Assembly: GCA_036937835.1 (NCBI GenBank)
Contig: CM072880.1
Coordinates: forward strand, 19,612,001-19,676,000
DNA length: 64,000 bases
Origin: Pampus argenteus
Taxonomy: Eukaryota; Chordata; Actinopteri; Scombriformes; Stromateidae
Direction: 5' to 3'
Both the position numbers and the translations under genes were made by a program. Under the pieces are notes generated by a model, which ran no database searches, was not told the DNA's origin, and was given only the letters and a program-made list of their open reading frames with translations. How positions within the stretch are numbered: position 1 is the first letter of the stretch; each line of letters begins with the position of its first letter. Below, piece by piece: positions 45,269-56,347 of the stretch.

Positions 45269-47954
45269 CATGTAAAAGAACTTCAGACGAAATCAAGAAA
45301 AACATCCCAATTATGATGAACTATGATGAGTTACACGAATCCAAACAAGACAAACAATGCAGAAATACATCACTCAACAAAAAGATTGAATTTGTTGAAC
45401 ACAGCAATTGCAACATGAGGAAATAGTTTAAAAAAGCTTTAGAGTGGTAAAAGAAAAGAGAGACTGCTTCCTTACTATATCTGTATGGGTACACGGACTG
45501 TACTTGTAAAGTATGTTTTTAGTCTTATAGACCACTCAAATGCATGCCAGCATTCATTCATTCACACACACACACTGTTCACACACACACACTGATGGCA
45601 CGGCCATCAGAAGCTATTTGGGGTTCAGTATCTTGCCCAAGAAGACTTTGATGGGACTAAACCACCAACCTTCTGACACCGACAATTCATTGGGTATATA
45701 TATACTGGGTATATCCCTCACTTTACCAGACTGACATACCCCTTCATTGCAAATGTGTCAGACACGGTCAACACCTTTAAGAGTAGACTTAATACTTTCC
45801 TTTTTGATAAAGCTTATAATTAGGGCTGGCTCAGGTCACCCCTTAGTTATGCTTCCATAGGACTAAACTGCTGGGGGACTCACACACTCTCTCTATCTCT
45901 ATCTCTATCTCTCATTCTCTCTCTAATTCATTCAGAACAGCTATAAACAAAATTGATTCCACTATATTGAGACAACACGTCATAAGAACTAGTTCTTTTC
46001 TAACATGAACTAATTACTGTATTCTGCGTCACCATCTGCACCAGTGTGACAGTAAGTGGTAAAGAGACATGAGAGAATGCCTAAGTCTAAGTTATTCTTG
46101 TGTATGGACAGCTTGCATGATGCTGTTGGATCTCATTTTTCACTCACTGAGCTTTTAATCCCTAGAAAGTTGGGACAGAACTCTGTCTGCAAATTTCTAA
46201 CACTAACAAAATAGTAATATCCCATAAAGTCCCAGCAGCTGGGAGTTATAGAGGGTTCAGTGTAGTCTTTAAGGTCAAACCTTTTTACTGAAAGATCCCT
46301 ATTTCCTATTGAAAGTCCCTATTACGGCTGAACCAGCAAAAGCATTAGATAACCTATAAACAACACCTCCAGTTTTTCCCCAATATTTTAATGTAAATAA
46401 GTATTCTGAAAACATTCAAAATTAATGAACCATCCATTTACAACACAGATGATGAACAGTTTGATTTGCCTTAAGTAAAATAGGTGCAATTTCAACAATA
46501 TTATGTCTCAATTTTTTTTTTGTCAGTCTACATGTCACAGATCACAGTGGATCTACAAAGGCACAAAATGTTTAGTCACATGTATTTTGTACACTGAAAG
46601 GTGCTGTGAACACACCAAGCACACTGGCTCTCTGATTACCTCTGTGAAGAAATATGAACTGCTCAATTTTTCTCCTTTTTGACCAAGACATTTTCCACCA
46701 GTAGCTTCTGCATGAGCAGTAGCCCACACTTGACAGTGTTGTGTCATGTAGCCTGTATATAAGCAGATAGGATCTATAATAGTGTAGTCAGCATAGAGCT
46801 ACTCTTATTATTATTATTATTCATTCTTTGGAGCCATGAGAGCTGCAAGAATAAATGACACAGCATACTGTATAACTAACACTTCTACATACTGTTGAAT
46901 AAAGCTAAAATTATTATTCCATACCTTGTCTGTGGCTTTTATTCCCTTTGGTCACTGTAGTTTTTAGCAAGTGTTTTTCAAAGAGAAGGAAATACTGCAA
47001 CAAGTCCTCCAAACTAAACAACCACCTAGGTTGTTTGTACCTGTATTCCAGAACGACCCATAGGAGCTGTGGTATGATATGCTTCGGTTAATTAGGCGCA
47101 AAAAACACTTGGTTGGGTTAAAATGATGATGTTAAAATGGTCAGTAAATTGCAGTAAAAGTGTAAAAATTTCAGATTGGTAGTCTCAAACAGTTAACTTT
47201 TTGCCATGTAATTCCACCTATGTATCCATCCATCTGACCCTAAGTGGAATAAGGTTGTGATATTATATCGATGTCATCTGAACTATGTGACTTCCTCAGG
47301 TCGTAATTACAACGACCACTAAATGGCGGTGGTCACTCCAACTAAACTACAGGCCATTTTTGAGCCCTGAATTTACGACTTATAGCGTTGTTTTTTTGTG
47401 AGAGGCCAGGCTCAAATAACACACTGGGGACTATTTTCAGTGGCAGATGTGTTTTTAATGTTTTTGGACAACAGTGGAGCTCTACGGTACAGAGGAATAA
47501 GATATATCAGACTTGGATATACACACATTTCTGTACATAAGATTTGATGTGTATTTGGAAAAAGATCACCAACCTTTTAGCTGCTCTCATGTTAAGCAGC
47601 TACTGTCTACATTACACTTTTTTCTATTGTAATGTCATAATTCTAGTCTGGTGATACAGTACACTAACATCCTTTATCCTTTCAAGAAATATAAGTATAT
47701 TAATGCAGTGACAGCTCATGTTTCTACTGGTTGCAATGATTGAACCACTGGAGCACCACATAGCCCCATCTCAGAGCTTCAATCTTTTCACTTCATGAAG
47801 GATACAGCATAGAATGACTTTAGATGATTTTGTGCTATGTTAAGTGAAGCTCTAACAATGAGTGTGTTACCTTCTGCCAACATAAACACAGCAACACAGT
47901 GAACTTTCTGTGTTTTTAACAATAGCATGCAGACAGGCTTCTAGAACAGAAGGC
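45269..47954. other. Intergenic DNA downstream of cnn3
   Basis: Contains the L2 piece at 45757-45926. A CA-rich repeat block at about 45560-45680 (GGGGTTCAGTATCTTGCCCA) resembles a common fish interspersed repeat. No gene was recognised. Confidence 0.4.
45757..45926 (+). mobile_element. L2 fragment, end of ORF2 and start of 3' UTR
   Basis: It reads GACACGGTCAACACCTTTAA through the ORF2 stop to the pyrimidine-rich start of the 3' UTR. The rest of the 3' UTR and the tail are missing, so both ends are broken. Confidence 0.8.
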
Positions 47955-48635
47955 TTTATTTATAACATACCATTTTTCTTAAAGAACCATATAACAGTGG
48001 ACTGGTTTACAACAAGAGACATAAGAGAAATAAATACAGATTGGAAATACAAGGGGAACAATATCAAAATATAGGTTGTGTGATGGCACGAGGAAGTCTA
48101 GCTCTAAAATGGAGTCAGCTCAGTTTGGTCATCTGAACAGCCATCACAATTTACATGATCATTCCAAGACTAAAACTAACTCTTCTACACATTATTACAA
48201 ATTTAAAGAATACCAGTATGACAAACTGTGGCTGCTTGTATGAACACAGAACATAAAGGGTAGATAAGCACATGAATCAACCTATTGTTTACAACTACAC
48301 ATGGATCATTAGCACAGTTTCAGTGGGGGAATACACATTAGAATGCAGCAGCTTCACCTGATGCTACACCATCACTCAACAAAGTTATCACTACTTCAGT
48401 GGTCCATTATTATTAAAAAGTGGGTATTAAAAAGAATGTTGTCAAGCTTAAAAAACATTTGTATCACTGTATCTTATTATTCTATGTGACTACAACAACT
48501 GTTTGCTGCTCAAATCAAAGAGTTGAGGTGGAGAAGGAATGCACTCAAAGCAACATAAGGATAGCAAAAACTTGCTCTGTTGTAGAGTTGATAGAAATAC
48601 ACTCACTAATACTGCTCTGGAGGTGGAGGTCTCCA
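47955..48635 (-). other. cnn3: Probable cnn3 3' UTR with poly(A) signal
   Basis: The minus strand downstream of the cnn3 stop has no coding potential. It reaches an AATAAA (plus-strand TTTATT at 47955-47960) after about 680 bp, giving a 3' UTR of plausible length. Other AATAAA-like sites could be used; the choice is an inference. Confidence 0.45.
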
Positions 48636-51177
48636 CTAATAGTCAATGCCCTGTTCATTGTAATGGGAGTTGTAGTCGTCGTGGTAACCTCCATGGTACT
48701 CGTCCTCCTGGAACTCGGCCTGATAGTCACTGTCGCTGATCTCGGAGCCGTTGGTGCCAGTGCCCTGGCTGCCATTGGTGTGTATGACGGGCTCTGTTGG
48801 GGGGGCGCAGTACTTAGGGTCATAGACCTGGCGACCCAGACCATACACACTCATACCCCTCTGAGACGCCACCTTGTTAGTACCCATCTGGAGAGAGATG
48901 GTGGAGCTGTCCAGTGGTTGCTGTGCCACCTTCTGGTCATAGATGTCTCTGCGGGTACCGGGGGCTGACATGCCTGCCTGTAGGAACCAACACACAAACT
49001 TAACAACATGATAATATGCATACACTCACTTTGGGGTGAATGCTGCCTAACTGGACCGATACATTTTAAATAAAATCCTTCATTTCAAATATCCTGTCAT
49101 GTATGCCTCCACCCCAATGCACTGGTGGTGGTGTAGGGATTCTCAAAAACAAAGTTCTTTTCAGAAACAGTGTTACACTGGATAATGCACATACTACACT
49201 AGAGTGTTTTCAATGGAGCTACTTTCACTTGAGGAAACAGTTTCTATAAAAACTGTTAAAGGTGGTTGATGAATTTTTCAAATACAAGACTTTTTGCCCC
49301 ACAAACAAAACTCCTCTCTTCTCCATTGTATTCACATGGAGGCAGAAATCAAAGCTGGATATCTCAAACCTCATGGATACATATACAAGAGCAGCTTTAA
49401 AAGCTGAGAGGATTTTAACCTGGCTGGCTCCTTTGTTGGTTCCCATCTGAAGGCTGATGGTGGTCTGGTCATAGGGTTTGTCAGTCTGAGTCTTTGGATC
49501 ATATAGATGTCTTCTGGTTCCATAAGCAGTCATTCCAGCCTGACTCGCACACTTGTTTGTTCCCATCTGAGGAAAAGAAGCCAAAAACAGGATCTCACCA
49601 GATCAAATCATATTTCAGTCTTAATTTTTTAAAATATTGAATCACTGACTTCAAACCTTAATTTGTTTTGCAGCAAACTATTTCTTTATTTTAAGATCAG
49701 GTGTTTGTCTTGATTTATAGAGCTCGTACAACTAAAGTTCTGCCTTTTAATGGAGGGCCTTATTATCCCATGACTGTTAAACTGCAGTAGAAATAAAAAA
49801 AAATCTAGCTCAAAGATATTTACTAAAACTGATGATTAGTTCATGTGAAGCGGTGACTGGTTGCACAGTTACCTGCAGGCCAATGACACACTGACCAGCC
49901 TTGATCTTCTCATTGTCAAAATGTCGAGCCTGTTTGTCTGCATATTTCACCCCAATATCAATCTTTGTGTCCATACCTTTGGTCTTTGCCTAAGAAAGAG
50001 GAAACACTGGTCACAGGGCTGTTGTGACATTGGATTTGGTTTCATATAATGACAGAACATGTGCACAGTACACAATGACCTTGTGTACTACAGTGTGTTC
50101 ACTTACCATGCTGGCCAGTGCTAGCAGTGTGGTCTGAACTTGAGTCATGTTTCCATTTTCAAACAGGTCATTGGCCTCAAAGATGTCATTGGGCTTCAGG
50201 CCATAGGCCAGGATAGCTTTGATAAAATTCCCAAGGTTTTCCAGCTGCAGAGGGCAACAAGAAAAAAGGAGTGATGGAGACTGGGACTCAAAGAAAACCA
50301 GGAGGAAGCAGTAATGACACAAATAAAGCTGTTACTAAAAAGCAGAGCCTGACGTGCTGTGACTGGTCTGAAAGGAGCTGAATGTCTCCTTTATTGTGTT
50401 GACGTCTGAGCTGTTTTCTTTAGTAGTTAGAGTTTTTATTATCAGGAGATAATAAAAACTAGTCAGGAATGTCAAAAGTTGAAAATATAAGATGGAATGA
50501 AAAAAATAGAACATGAAACGAAATGCGGCATTTGTAAAGTACAGGGTTCATACATTAATATACATTTAAATTTGTAGGCTAGATCATGTGATTTAGAGTC
50601 AGCCAGTCATGTCAAATCACATCATATTATTAAGAGCCACATCTTATATGTATTGTGTAATACACAATAATGATTTGATAAACAAACTCTCTCTTCTACT
50701 GTAACAATATGAACATGTCTCATAAATATTACCTCACCATCAGAAGTTTTAGATAAATGAATGAATGATTACATTGGATAAATAAACCCATGATATGCAT
50801 GAATGCCGTTTGTGTTTCTTACCTTGTGCCAGTTCAGTTGTGAAAGGTTGATTTTCTTTACTGAACCAGGCTGCAGCTTATTAATCAATCTAAGAGAGAA
50901 AAGAAAATATCAAATATGAAGGATGAATGTTTTGACAGACACATTGCTACATTTAGCTGTGTCCACATCCCTGCACCGTTGACTACAGAGTTCACACAAA
51001 TCATAACACCAGTCTTCTGACACACAAACACACACACACACACACACACACTTACTCGCAGAGGATAACTCCATCCTTCAAGCCTTTCTGGAAACTCTCC
51101 CCAATAGACATTCCTGTAACCTCCTCAATCCAGAAGCGGAGCTCCTCCTCCTTCTGTTGGTCATATTTCTGAGCAAT
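48636..51177 (-). CDS. cnn3: Calponin-3, coding exons 2-7 (first exon not found)
   Basis: Actin-binding cytoskeletal regulator. Exons on the minus strand: 51056-51177, 50823-50889, 50107-50244, 49873-49989, 49420-49566 and 48636-48977. All have GT/AG borders and phases that join without error into 310 residues plus stop. The N-terminal half is a calponin-homology domain (FWIEEVTGMSIGESFQKGLK, DIFEANDLFENGNMTQVQTT). Three calponin repeats follow, each with a QMGTNK core (MGTNKCASQAGMTAYG, MGTNKGASQAGMSAPG, MGTNKVASQRGMSVYG). The acidic tail ends NEQGIDY, diagnostic of calponin-3 rather than calponin-1 or -2. Known calponin-3 is about 329 residues, so the missing first exon should add about 19. 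Two teleost paralogues exist; which one this is cannot be told. Confidence 0.97.
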
Positions 51178-51541
51178 CTGAAAGATACAACATTTCATTA
51201 ACTTTACATTGGGGGAAAACCTATAAATAACTTCAGAGCACTAGATCAGCAGCATACTAGTTCTGTATGATAATGACAGGGATGTGAAGTTTGAGGTTCT
51301 TAATCTTTAAAGTGACAAAAGTGAAATAATGTTTTTGTATAATGCCATTAATTTGTGTTAAGAACTGTAGGTGGTAGATCCTAACTACAACACACAGTGA
51401 TAAAAGTGAGAATAAGACAGATTTTAAAATATCTATATTTACTAGCCAGACTAATCTGTCTAAACCCAGCTCACATTCCCTGTTAGTGGGTGAACAATCC
51501 AACGCTTCAAATTGAAAGGTTACTTACTGTGTAACTATAAC
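51178..51541 (-). other. cnn3: cnn3 intron 1, proximal part
   Basis: Upstream of the exon 2 acceptor. No exon or repeat was recognised before the AT-rich microsatellite starts. Confidence 0.5.
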
Positions 51542-51634
51542 ATATATATATATATATATATATACATACATATACATATATACACATACATATATATATA
51601 CATATATATATATATACACATATATATATATATG

Positions 51635-51958
51635 TATCATTCATTGTAACCTATTCTTATCATCTATTGTAATTCATTATTATTCATTGTGAGTGTACAA
51701 TATGTGTGTGTTGATTTGTTCTGTACATGTGACATCATTGCACGTCTGTCCGTCCTGGGAGAGGGATCCCTCCTCTGTGGCTCTTCCTGAGGTTTCTTCC
51801 ACCTTTTTCCCTGTTAAAAGGTTTTTTGGTGGGCAAGTTTTTCCTCACTCGAATAGAGGGTCTAAGGACAGAGGGTGTCACTCCCTGTACAGATTGTAAA
51901 GCCCTCTGAGACAAATGTATTTTGTGATTTTGGGCTATATAAATACAATTTGATTTGA
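51635..51958 (+). mobile_element. L2 3' UTR fragment
   Basis: Runs from ATCATTCATTGTAACC to the tail AATACAATTTGATTTGAT, lying between TA-rich arrays. Confidence 0.88.
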
Positions 51959-51965
51959 TATATAT

Positions 51966-51998
<33 letters not shown>

Positions 51999-52080
51999 CA
52001 CATATATATATATACATATACACACACATATACATATATAAATATACACACATATATATACTTATATATATATATATATA

Positions 52081-52327
52081 TCAATCAATAAAATTTTATT
52101 TATATAGCCCAAAATCACAAAATACATTAGTCTCAGAGGGCTTTACAATCTGTACAGGGAGTGACACCCTCTGTCCTTAGACCCTCGATTAGTGAGGAAA
52201 AACTTGACCACCAAAAAACCTTTTAACAGGGAAAAAGGTGGAAGAAACCTCAGGAAGAGCCACAGAGGAGGGATCCCTCTCCCAGGACGGACAGACGTGC
52301 AATGATGTCACATGTACAGAACAAATG
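52081..52327 (-). mobile_element. L2 3' UTR fragment, inverted relative to its neighbour
   Basis: Starts at the tail side (ATCAATCAATAAAATTTTAT) and stops at CATGTACAGAACAAATG. With 51635-51958 it forms an inverted pair about 245 bp long separated by about 120 bp of TA/CA repeat. Confidence 0.88.
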
Positions 52328-52404
52328 TATGTGTATGTGTAAAGAACACACACATATATATATATATATACACACACACATATATATACATACATACACA
52401 GATA

Positions 52405-52451
<47 letters not shown>

Positions 52452-52456
<5 letters not shown>

Positions 52457-52556
52457 CATTTTATGCTCTGGAATAAGATGCGTCTTGTTTCTGACCTGAG
52501 CCTTTTTAAATCCAAGCTTAAAACCCACTTATTTAGGATGGCTTTTAACACTCAGT
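52452..52556 (+). mobile_element. C-terminal end of another LINE, target of the SAMD3-like element
   Basis: The plus strand reads LWNKMRLVSDLSLFKSKLKT then HLFRMAFNTQ, the last part of an L2/CR1-like RT ORF from a family other than the main L2. Coding and 3' UTR-like sequence resume at 56176 after the transposon (QFDDTYF in frame, then a T-rich stretch to about 56258). Confidence 0.7.
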
Positions 52557-52830
52557 ACACAGCAAATTGAGAAGAGTTGAATTCTTGGTGTTAAACTTGA
52601 CATACACTAGTAGAGTTAATTTTACTCTGGATAGAGTTAAATGCATCATAATTAACTCTAGGTCAATAAATAGTTGTTGTCAAAACCGGGTGTAAAAAGT
52701 AAGTGTCACCAAATCAAACCTGTAAGTGTAAATCTTTAAATATTAACTCCGAACTTTTTACTCTAAACACTGATCCTGTATTTCACACCTCAAGTGTTAA
52801 ATATTAACTCCGAACTGGCCCCGCCCCCCT
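52557..52830. repeat. Left subterminal motif cluster
   Basis: Repeated TTAA-centred motifs: GGTGTTAAAC, AGAGTTAATT, AGAGTTAAAT, ATTAACTCTA, AAGTGTTAAA, and two copies of TAAATATTAACTCCGAAC (about 52737 and 52799). Their density is far above the surroundings. Confidence 0.7.
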
Positions 52831-52917
52831 ACATCGTATTAGACCGCTCTGCGGCAGCCTTATTTCTCACTCGACTGACTGCTGATGATGAGCGTCTTCT
52901 AATGTTCACACTGTTCG
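52817..52917 (+). promoter_or_regulatory. GC-box promoter region and non-coding first exon
   Basis: GGCCCCGCCCCCCT at 52817-52830 is an Sp1-type GC box. A donor site GTAAGT at 52918 ends a putative non-coding exon (ending CACTGTTCG), and the region to about 53290 is CpG-rich. The next acceptor is CTACTCATAG before the coding start at 53439. No TATA box stands out. Confidence 0.45.
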
Positions 52918-53438
52918 GTAAGTACACGAAGTAACTTATTTTCTGATAATGTTGTATTGTATATTAAGATTAGTCTTCAGGCCACCGTACCTCGGTCGTT
53001 TTGCAATGGTGAACCGTTGATATCCGAACGAACACCTGCGTAATGAGCTAGCAGTTAGCATGAATGCTGACTGTTTCATTGTGACATAAAAAGTGAGTAA
53101 TGGCTGTAAACGGAAAGTTTAGCTGAGTGACACCAGTCGTGTGGTAACATTAGCCATTAAAACAAGCGGGCTTTATAAACACTGGTCGAACCAGGACCGC
53201 GAGAGACAGCGAGTCTGGCGCGGACGTCCATCATACGGCCGCGGCAGATTCGCTGTCTTCCGCGGTCGCATTGCTTGCAGAGTTGTTTGACGCGGGTTGG
53301 TAATTGGGGTAAGGGGTAATACTTTTATTATAATGGGCTAAGACGGATGATATTGGCTCACATTAACTTTTAACTTCCATAACAGTGGATAAATTGTTCA
53401 TAAAACTATCCTGTCTTTTAATCCACTACTCATAGAAA

Positions 53439-55198
53439 ATGCTCGCAAAGGTGGAATACGGAGGAGTCCAGAAATGCATCAAAATTCCACATATTGATGA
53501 AATCTTTGACTTCCAGAAGTTTCTTCAAGAAGGTTTGTCTACACACATTTTAAGCGTTAAAAAAAGCATTTAGTCCATTTCATTGAATATTTTAATTACT
53601 GTAGTGTATCTTGTTTTTAATGCTTTTATGTATGTGAATGTTTTGGGTTTTTTCCCCAGTATTAGACAAGTTTAGTCTGCAGGCCCAACTTGTGGCTGAC
53701 GGTGTGCTCAGCTTGACTGACACATCAGAGACTGAGGTTGATGGCGACACATTCGATGAGCTGGTCAAGTCAGGGGTGAAAAACTTCAAGGTTGGATATC
53801 GCCAGTATCCAGTCATGGGTAAGGTTATGTTGTATTGATTTTCTTTTTTTTGTCCAATCATTTACCAGTCAATACATTATTTATGGTAATTTAAATGAAT
53901 TCCTCTCTGAACTTTTTTCTAGACATTTCTGTGGAGAAATCAGATCCATGTGTAATGCTAGTCCCATCTCCAGCATCATTGGCAGACCCCCCACCATCAC
54001 CAGCCTCGACGCCAGACTCCGCAGCACAATCACCGGCTTCTTCCATTTCATCAGATTCTACCATTATCCTCCCACCCACAAAGAACAGGAAGACGGCCAG
54101 GAAAGACCTGGATCGTGATGAAGCAAGACAGGTATACTTTGAAACATGTGAAACTTGAATGAATGTAGTCAATTGACTATATGCACACAACTACTACTTC
54201 CGGAATTTTAGCCAGCTCCTGGTTTCCTGTCTTACATTATTGGACAAACTGATTCATCCATTCACCTGGATTAATCTAAAATTCCAGCTAACATTCCGGA
54301 AGTAGTAGATGTGTGCATATACTCAATTAATTGGAAGCGTGAAAATTTCAGATTTCAAGCACAGAGTCATCACAGAATGCCAGAGTCTTCCCTCAAGTCC
54401 TTATGTTGATGAGCTGCTGGCTGCTTCTGATCTTGAGGTTGAGAATGACTATGGTAAATATGTTTGTTTCTGTATCCAACATACTATCAGCTCCCAATTT
54501 CAACAAATCCAATGAATTTTTCTAAGAAAATCAATCATTTGAGTCCAATGGTAAATGATATCTGTAGTAAGCAAGAAATAATGTTTTGCTTTTGTCTGTA
54601 TTAAATATTTGTTTTCAAGGCTGGGATAGTGACATGTCTGCTCTCCTGTTGCTCCTGCATCTTCTGCCCCCCACATCGAATGGCCAGAAAAAAGCTCCCA
54701 AGATGAGCTCAGCACAGGCAACAAATCATGTTGTCAGATTCATTAAGGTATGTCCCATCAGCTTTTTGTACTAACATGTAAGAAGTGTGAGGTGCACACT
54801 GGACTGTAAGAATAACTGTATCAGTATATCTAGTATGTTATGCTAAGTCTATCCATAATGTGTCGTTCAAACTACAGGAGGGAGCCAGCCTCTCTACGTT
54901 CCTGGAGAAAGTCGATGGAAGGCAGCCTTTCCTCCTTGGCATTGGAGAGCAAAGAAGGAAAAACACCAGGTTTTTCATTGTTGTGGACCAGAAAGCGCTC
55001 CCATGCAAAGCTCTGACATCTGTGGCTGCTTTTGATGTGCTGTTCAAGACTCACTACGTCTTCAGCCTCTCCTATGATGATGCACTTTCTGCATTCTACA
55101 CTTTCATCCAAACAACAATATACAACATCGATGTTGGAACCACAAAGGAAACCCCACGAGTGAAGGAACTCAGGGCCAAACTTCTGCAAGACCATTAA
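53439..55198 (+). CDS. SAMD3-like multicopy teleost gene, centre missing
   Basis: Six coding exons: 53439-53532, 53660-53818, 53923-54131, 54352-54453, 54620-54747 and 54878-55198, all with GT/AG borders. The first two encode a PB1-like or CIDE-N-like fold (MLAKVEYGGVQKCIKIPHID to DTFDELVKSGVKNFKVGY). The third is Pro/Ser-rich with a basic patch. The last three encode the conserved C-terminal domain (GWDSDMSALLLLLHLLPPTS, FFIVVDQKALPCKALTSVAA, FYTFIQTTIYNIDVGTTKET). In related proteins about 250 residues lie between the two halves. Here they are absent, and the third exon ends in phase 0 while the fourth needs one base from the preceding exon, so the mRNA would change frame unless another exon exists. 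Molecular function is unknown. A poly(A) signal for this gene was not assigned. Confidence 0.6.
54171..54328. repeat. Intronic inverted repeat, 42-bp arms
   Basis: Arms 54171-54212 and 54287-54328 are inverse copies with three mismatches (core TATGCACACA, CTACTACTTCCGGAAT) around a 74-bp loop. It fills most of the 220-bp intron at the point where the central exons of the SAMD3-like gene are missing. Confidence 0.88.
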
Positions 55199-55246
55199 GA
55201 TGTCACCAGTGCACAAAAGTCAGAGCACAGTTGAAAAAACTGTCTG

Positions 55247-55817
55247 AGTATGTTCACCTGTTTTATTTGTAAAAAGCACCACAAAAATTGTTCAGTTCTT
55301 TGTCAACATTTAAAATTTCAGCATGGACTGTATCCAGCTAAAAACTTGCGTTTGAAATGTGGAGAGCAAGGATGTCCTTCATCTTTTTGTACGACAATTA
55401 TTATTTTAAGAGGTTTGAGGTTGGTCCTTTAAACATCAAAAGCATCGATGGCTTGGAAGGTGGAGCATTACTATGTCATACATTACAATTGATCCATGTT
55501 CAGATGTTTCAACTACACGTTGGGTCAGAAATTATGGGGCAGAGTACCAGATTGACTTGTTGGTATGTACTGGAACATCCCATGACTTGCCTGTATTTAA
55601 GAAAATCTGTAACATCATAATACACCAACAACGTGCTTTCATTATAGGCTGTACTGTAAAAACACTGTACCTCGAACATTTTCATGCATACTGCATAGAA
55701 GAGCAAAATGAACATTCTGTGATTGCCATTGACCAGCTGACATATTTTAGACCATTTGATAAGCAATACTCTGACAGTGAGAGGACATATGTTGTGCCTT
55801 ATTGTTTAATGTTTTAA
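55247..55817 (+). pseudogene. C2H2 zinc-finger gene remnant in the transposon
   Basis: The first part reads CFICKKHHKNCSVLCQHLKF then LRLKCGEQGCPSSF, a zinc-finger arrangement seen at the start of a teleost multicopy protein family. It loses frame near 55395. A later frame (55473-55817) reads MPVF-like TSHDLPVFKKICNIII, LEHFHAYCIEEQNEHSVIAI and YFRPFDKQYSDSERTYVVPY, resembling the C-terminal end of the same family. The middle is missing. In fish genomes I recall such proteins with SAMD3-like ones, but that pairing is from memory and should be checked. Confidence 0.5.
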
Positions 55818-55879
55818 TTATTGTGGTGCAGTTTTGACAATAAAACTAATAACTACTAAACTGGACTAGTGTGGAATAT

Positions 55880-56175
55880 ATTGACACCTTTTCGGGGTTA
55901 TTGAAGTAACACTTGTAGAGTGAATAAATAGTACTCTGAGAGAGTAAATTGCTAACACTACATGAGAGTGTTAAAAAAACCTCACACTGGTTGGTGTTAG
56001 GCAGTGTTGAATTTTTACACCAAAAAGAGTCAAATTTACACTAACTCGGTGTAAAAGTACTAACACTCGAAAAAGTGTTAAATTAACTCTATAAAGTGTG
56101 GACCCATATAGACACTTTAAAAGTGTTAAGATCAACTCTTACAGTGTTAATTTGAGTATGCTGATTTTACTGTGT
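55880..56175. repeat. Right subterminal motif cluster
   Basis: At least nine related motifs in about 280 bp: GAGTGTTAAA, GGTGTTAGG, CAGTGTTGAA, CGGTGTAAAA, AAGTGTTAAATTAACTCT, AAAGTGTTAAGATCAACTCT, CAGTGTTAATTT and others, in both orientations. Confidence 0.7.
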
Positions 56176-56347
56176 AGTTTGATGACACTTATTTCTTATT
56201 CGAATTTGTTGTATTTTATTGTTTTTATTTTTGTTTGTTTTTTATCTATCATTCTTGTTATAAAACCTGACATATATTTAGACTGCTTTTCTCCCGTCGA
56301 CATTCAACAAATAATTTCTTCATCTAAGTCGTCAACCTGTCTCTTAG

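Larger units (their letters stand above)
51542..52451. repeat. TA/CATATA microsatellite cluster
   Basis: TA and CATATA/CACA arrays at about 51542-51634, 51960-52080 and 52335-52451 surround two L2 3' UTR pieces of opposite orientation. Confidence 0.9.
52557..56175 (+). mobile_element. 3.6-kb DNA transposon carrying spliced SAMD3-like and C2H2 genes
   Basis: Both ends are ACACAGYAAA (left ACACAGCAAA at 52557; right TTTTACTGTGT ending at 56175). The flanking bases are AGT on both sides (52554-52556 and 56176-56178), a 3-bp target duplication. Joining the flanks gives a continuous LINE C-terminus. Both ends hold clusters of GTGTTAA/TTAACAC and AGAGTTAA/TTAACTCT motifs. The interior has a GC-rich promoter region, a multi-exon gene and a decayed second reading frame. 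No transposase was recognised, so it is either non-autonomous or of an unfamiliar class. Terminal form and 3-bp duplication would fit EnSpm/CACTA-like elements. Confidence 0.65.

Noticed and set aside
48420..48968. 182-codon plus-strand frame
   Set aside because: It lies antisense to the last cnn3 exon and its 3' UTR, where the minus-strand reading is clearly calponin.
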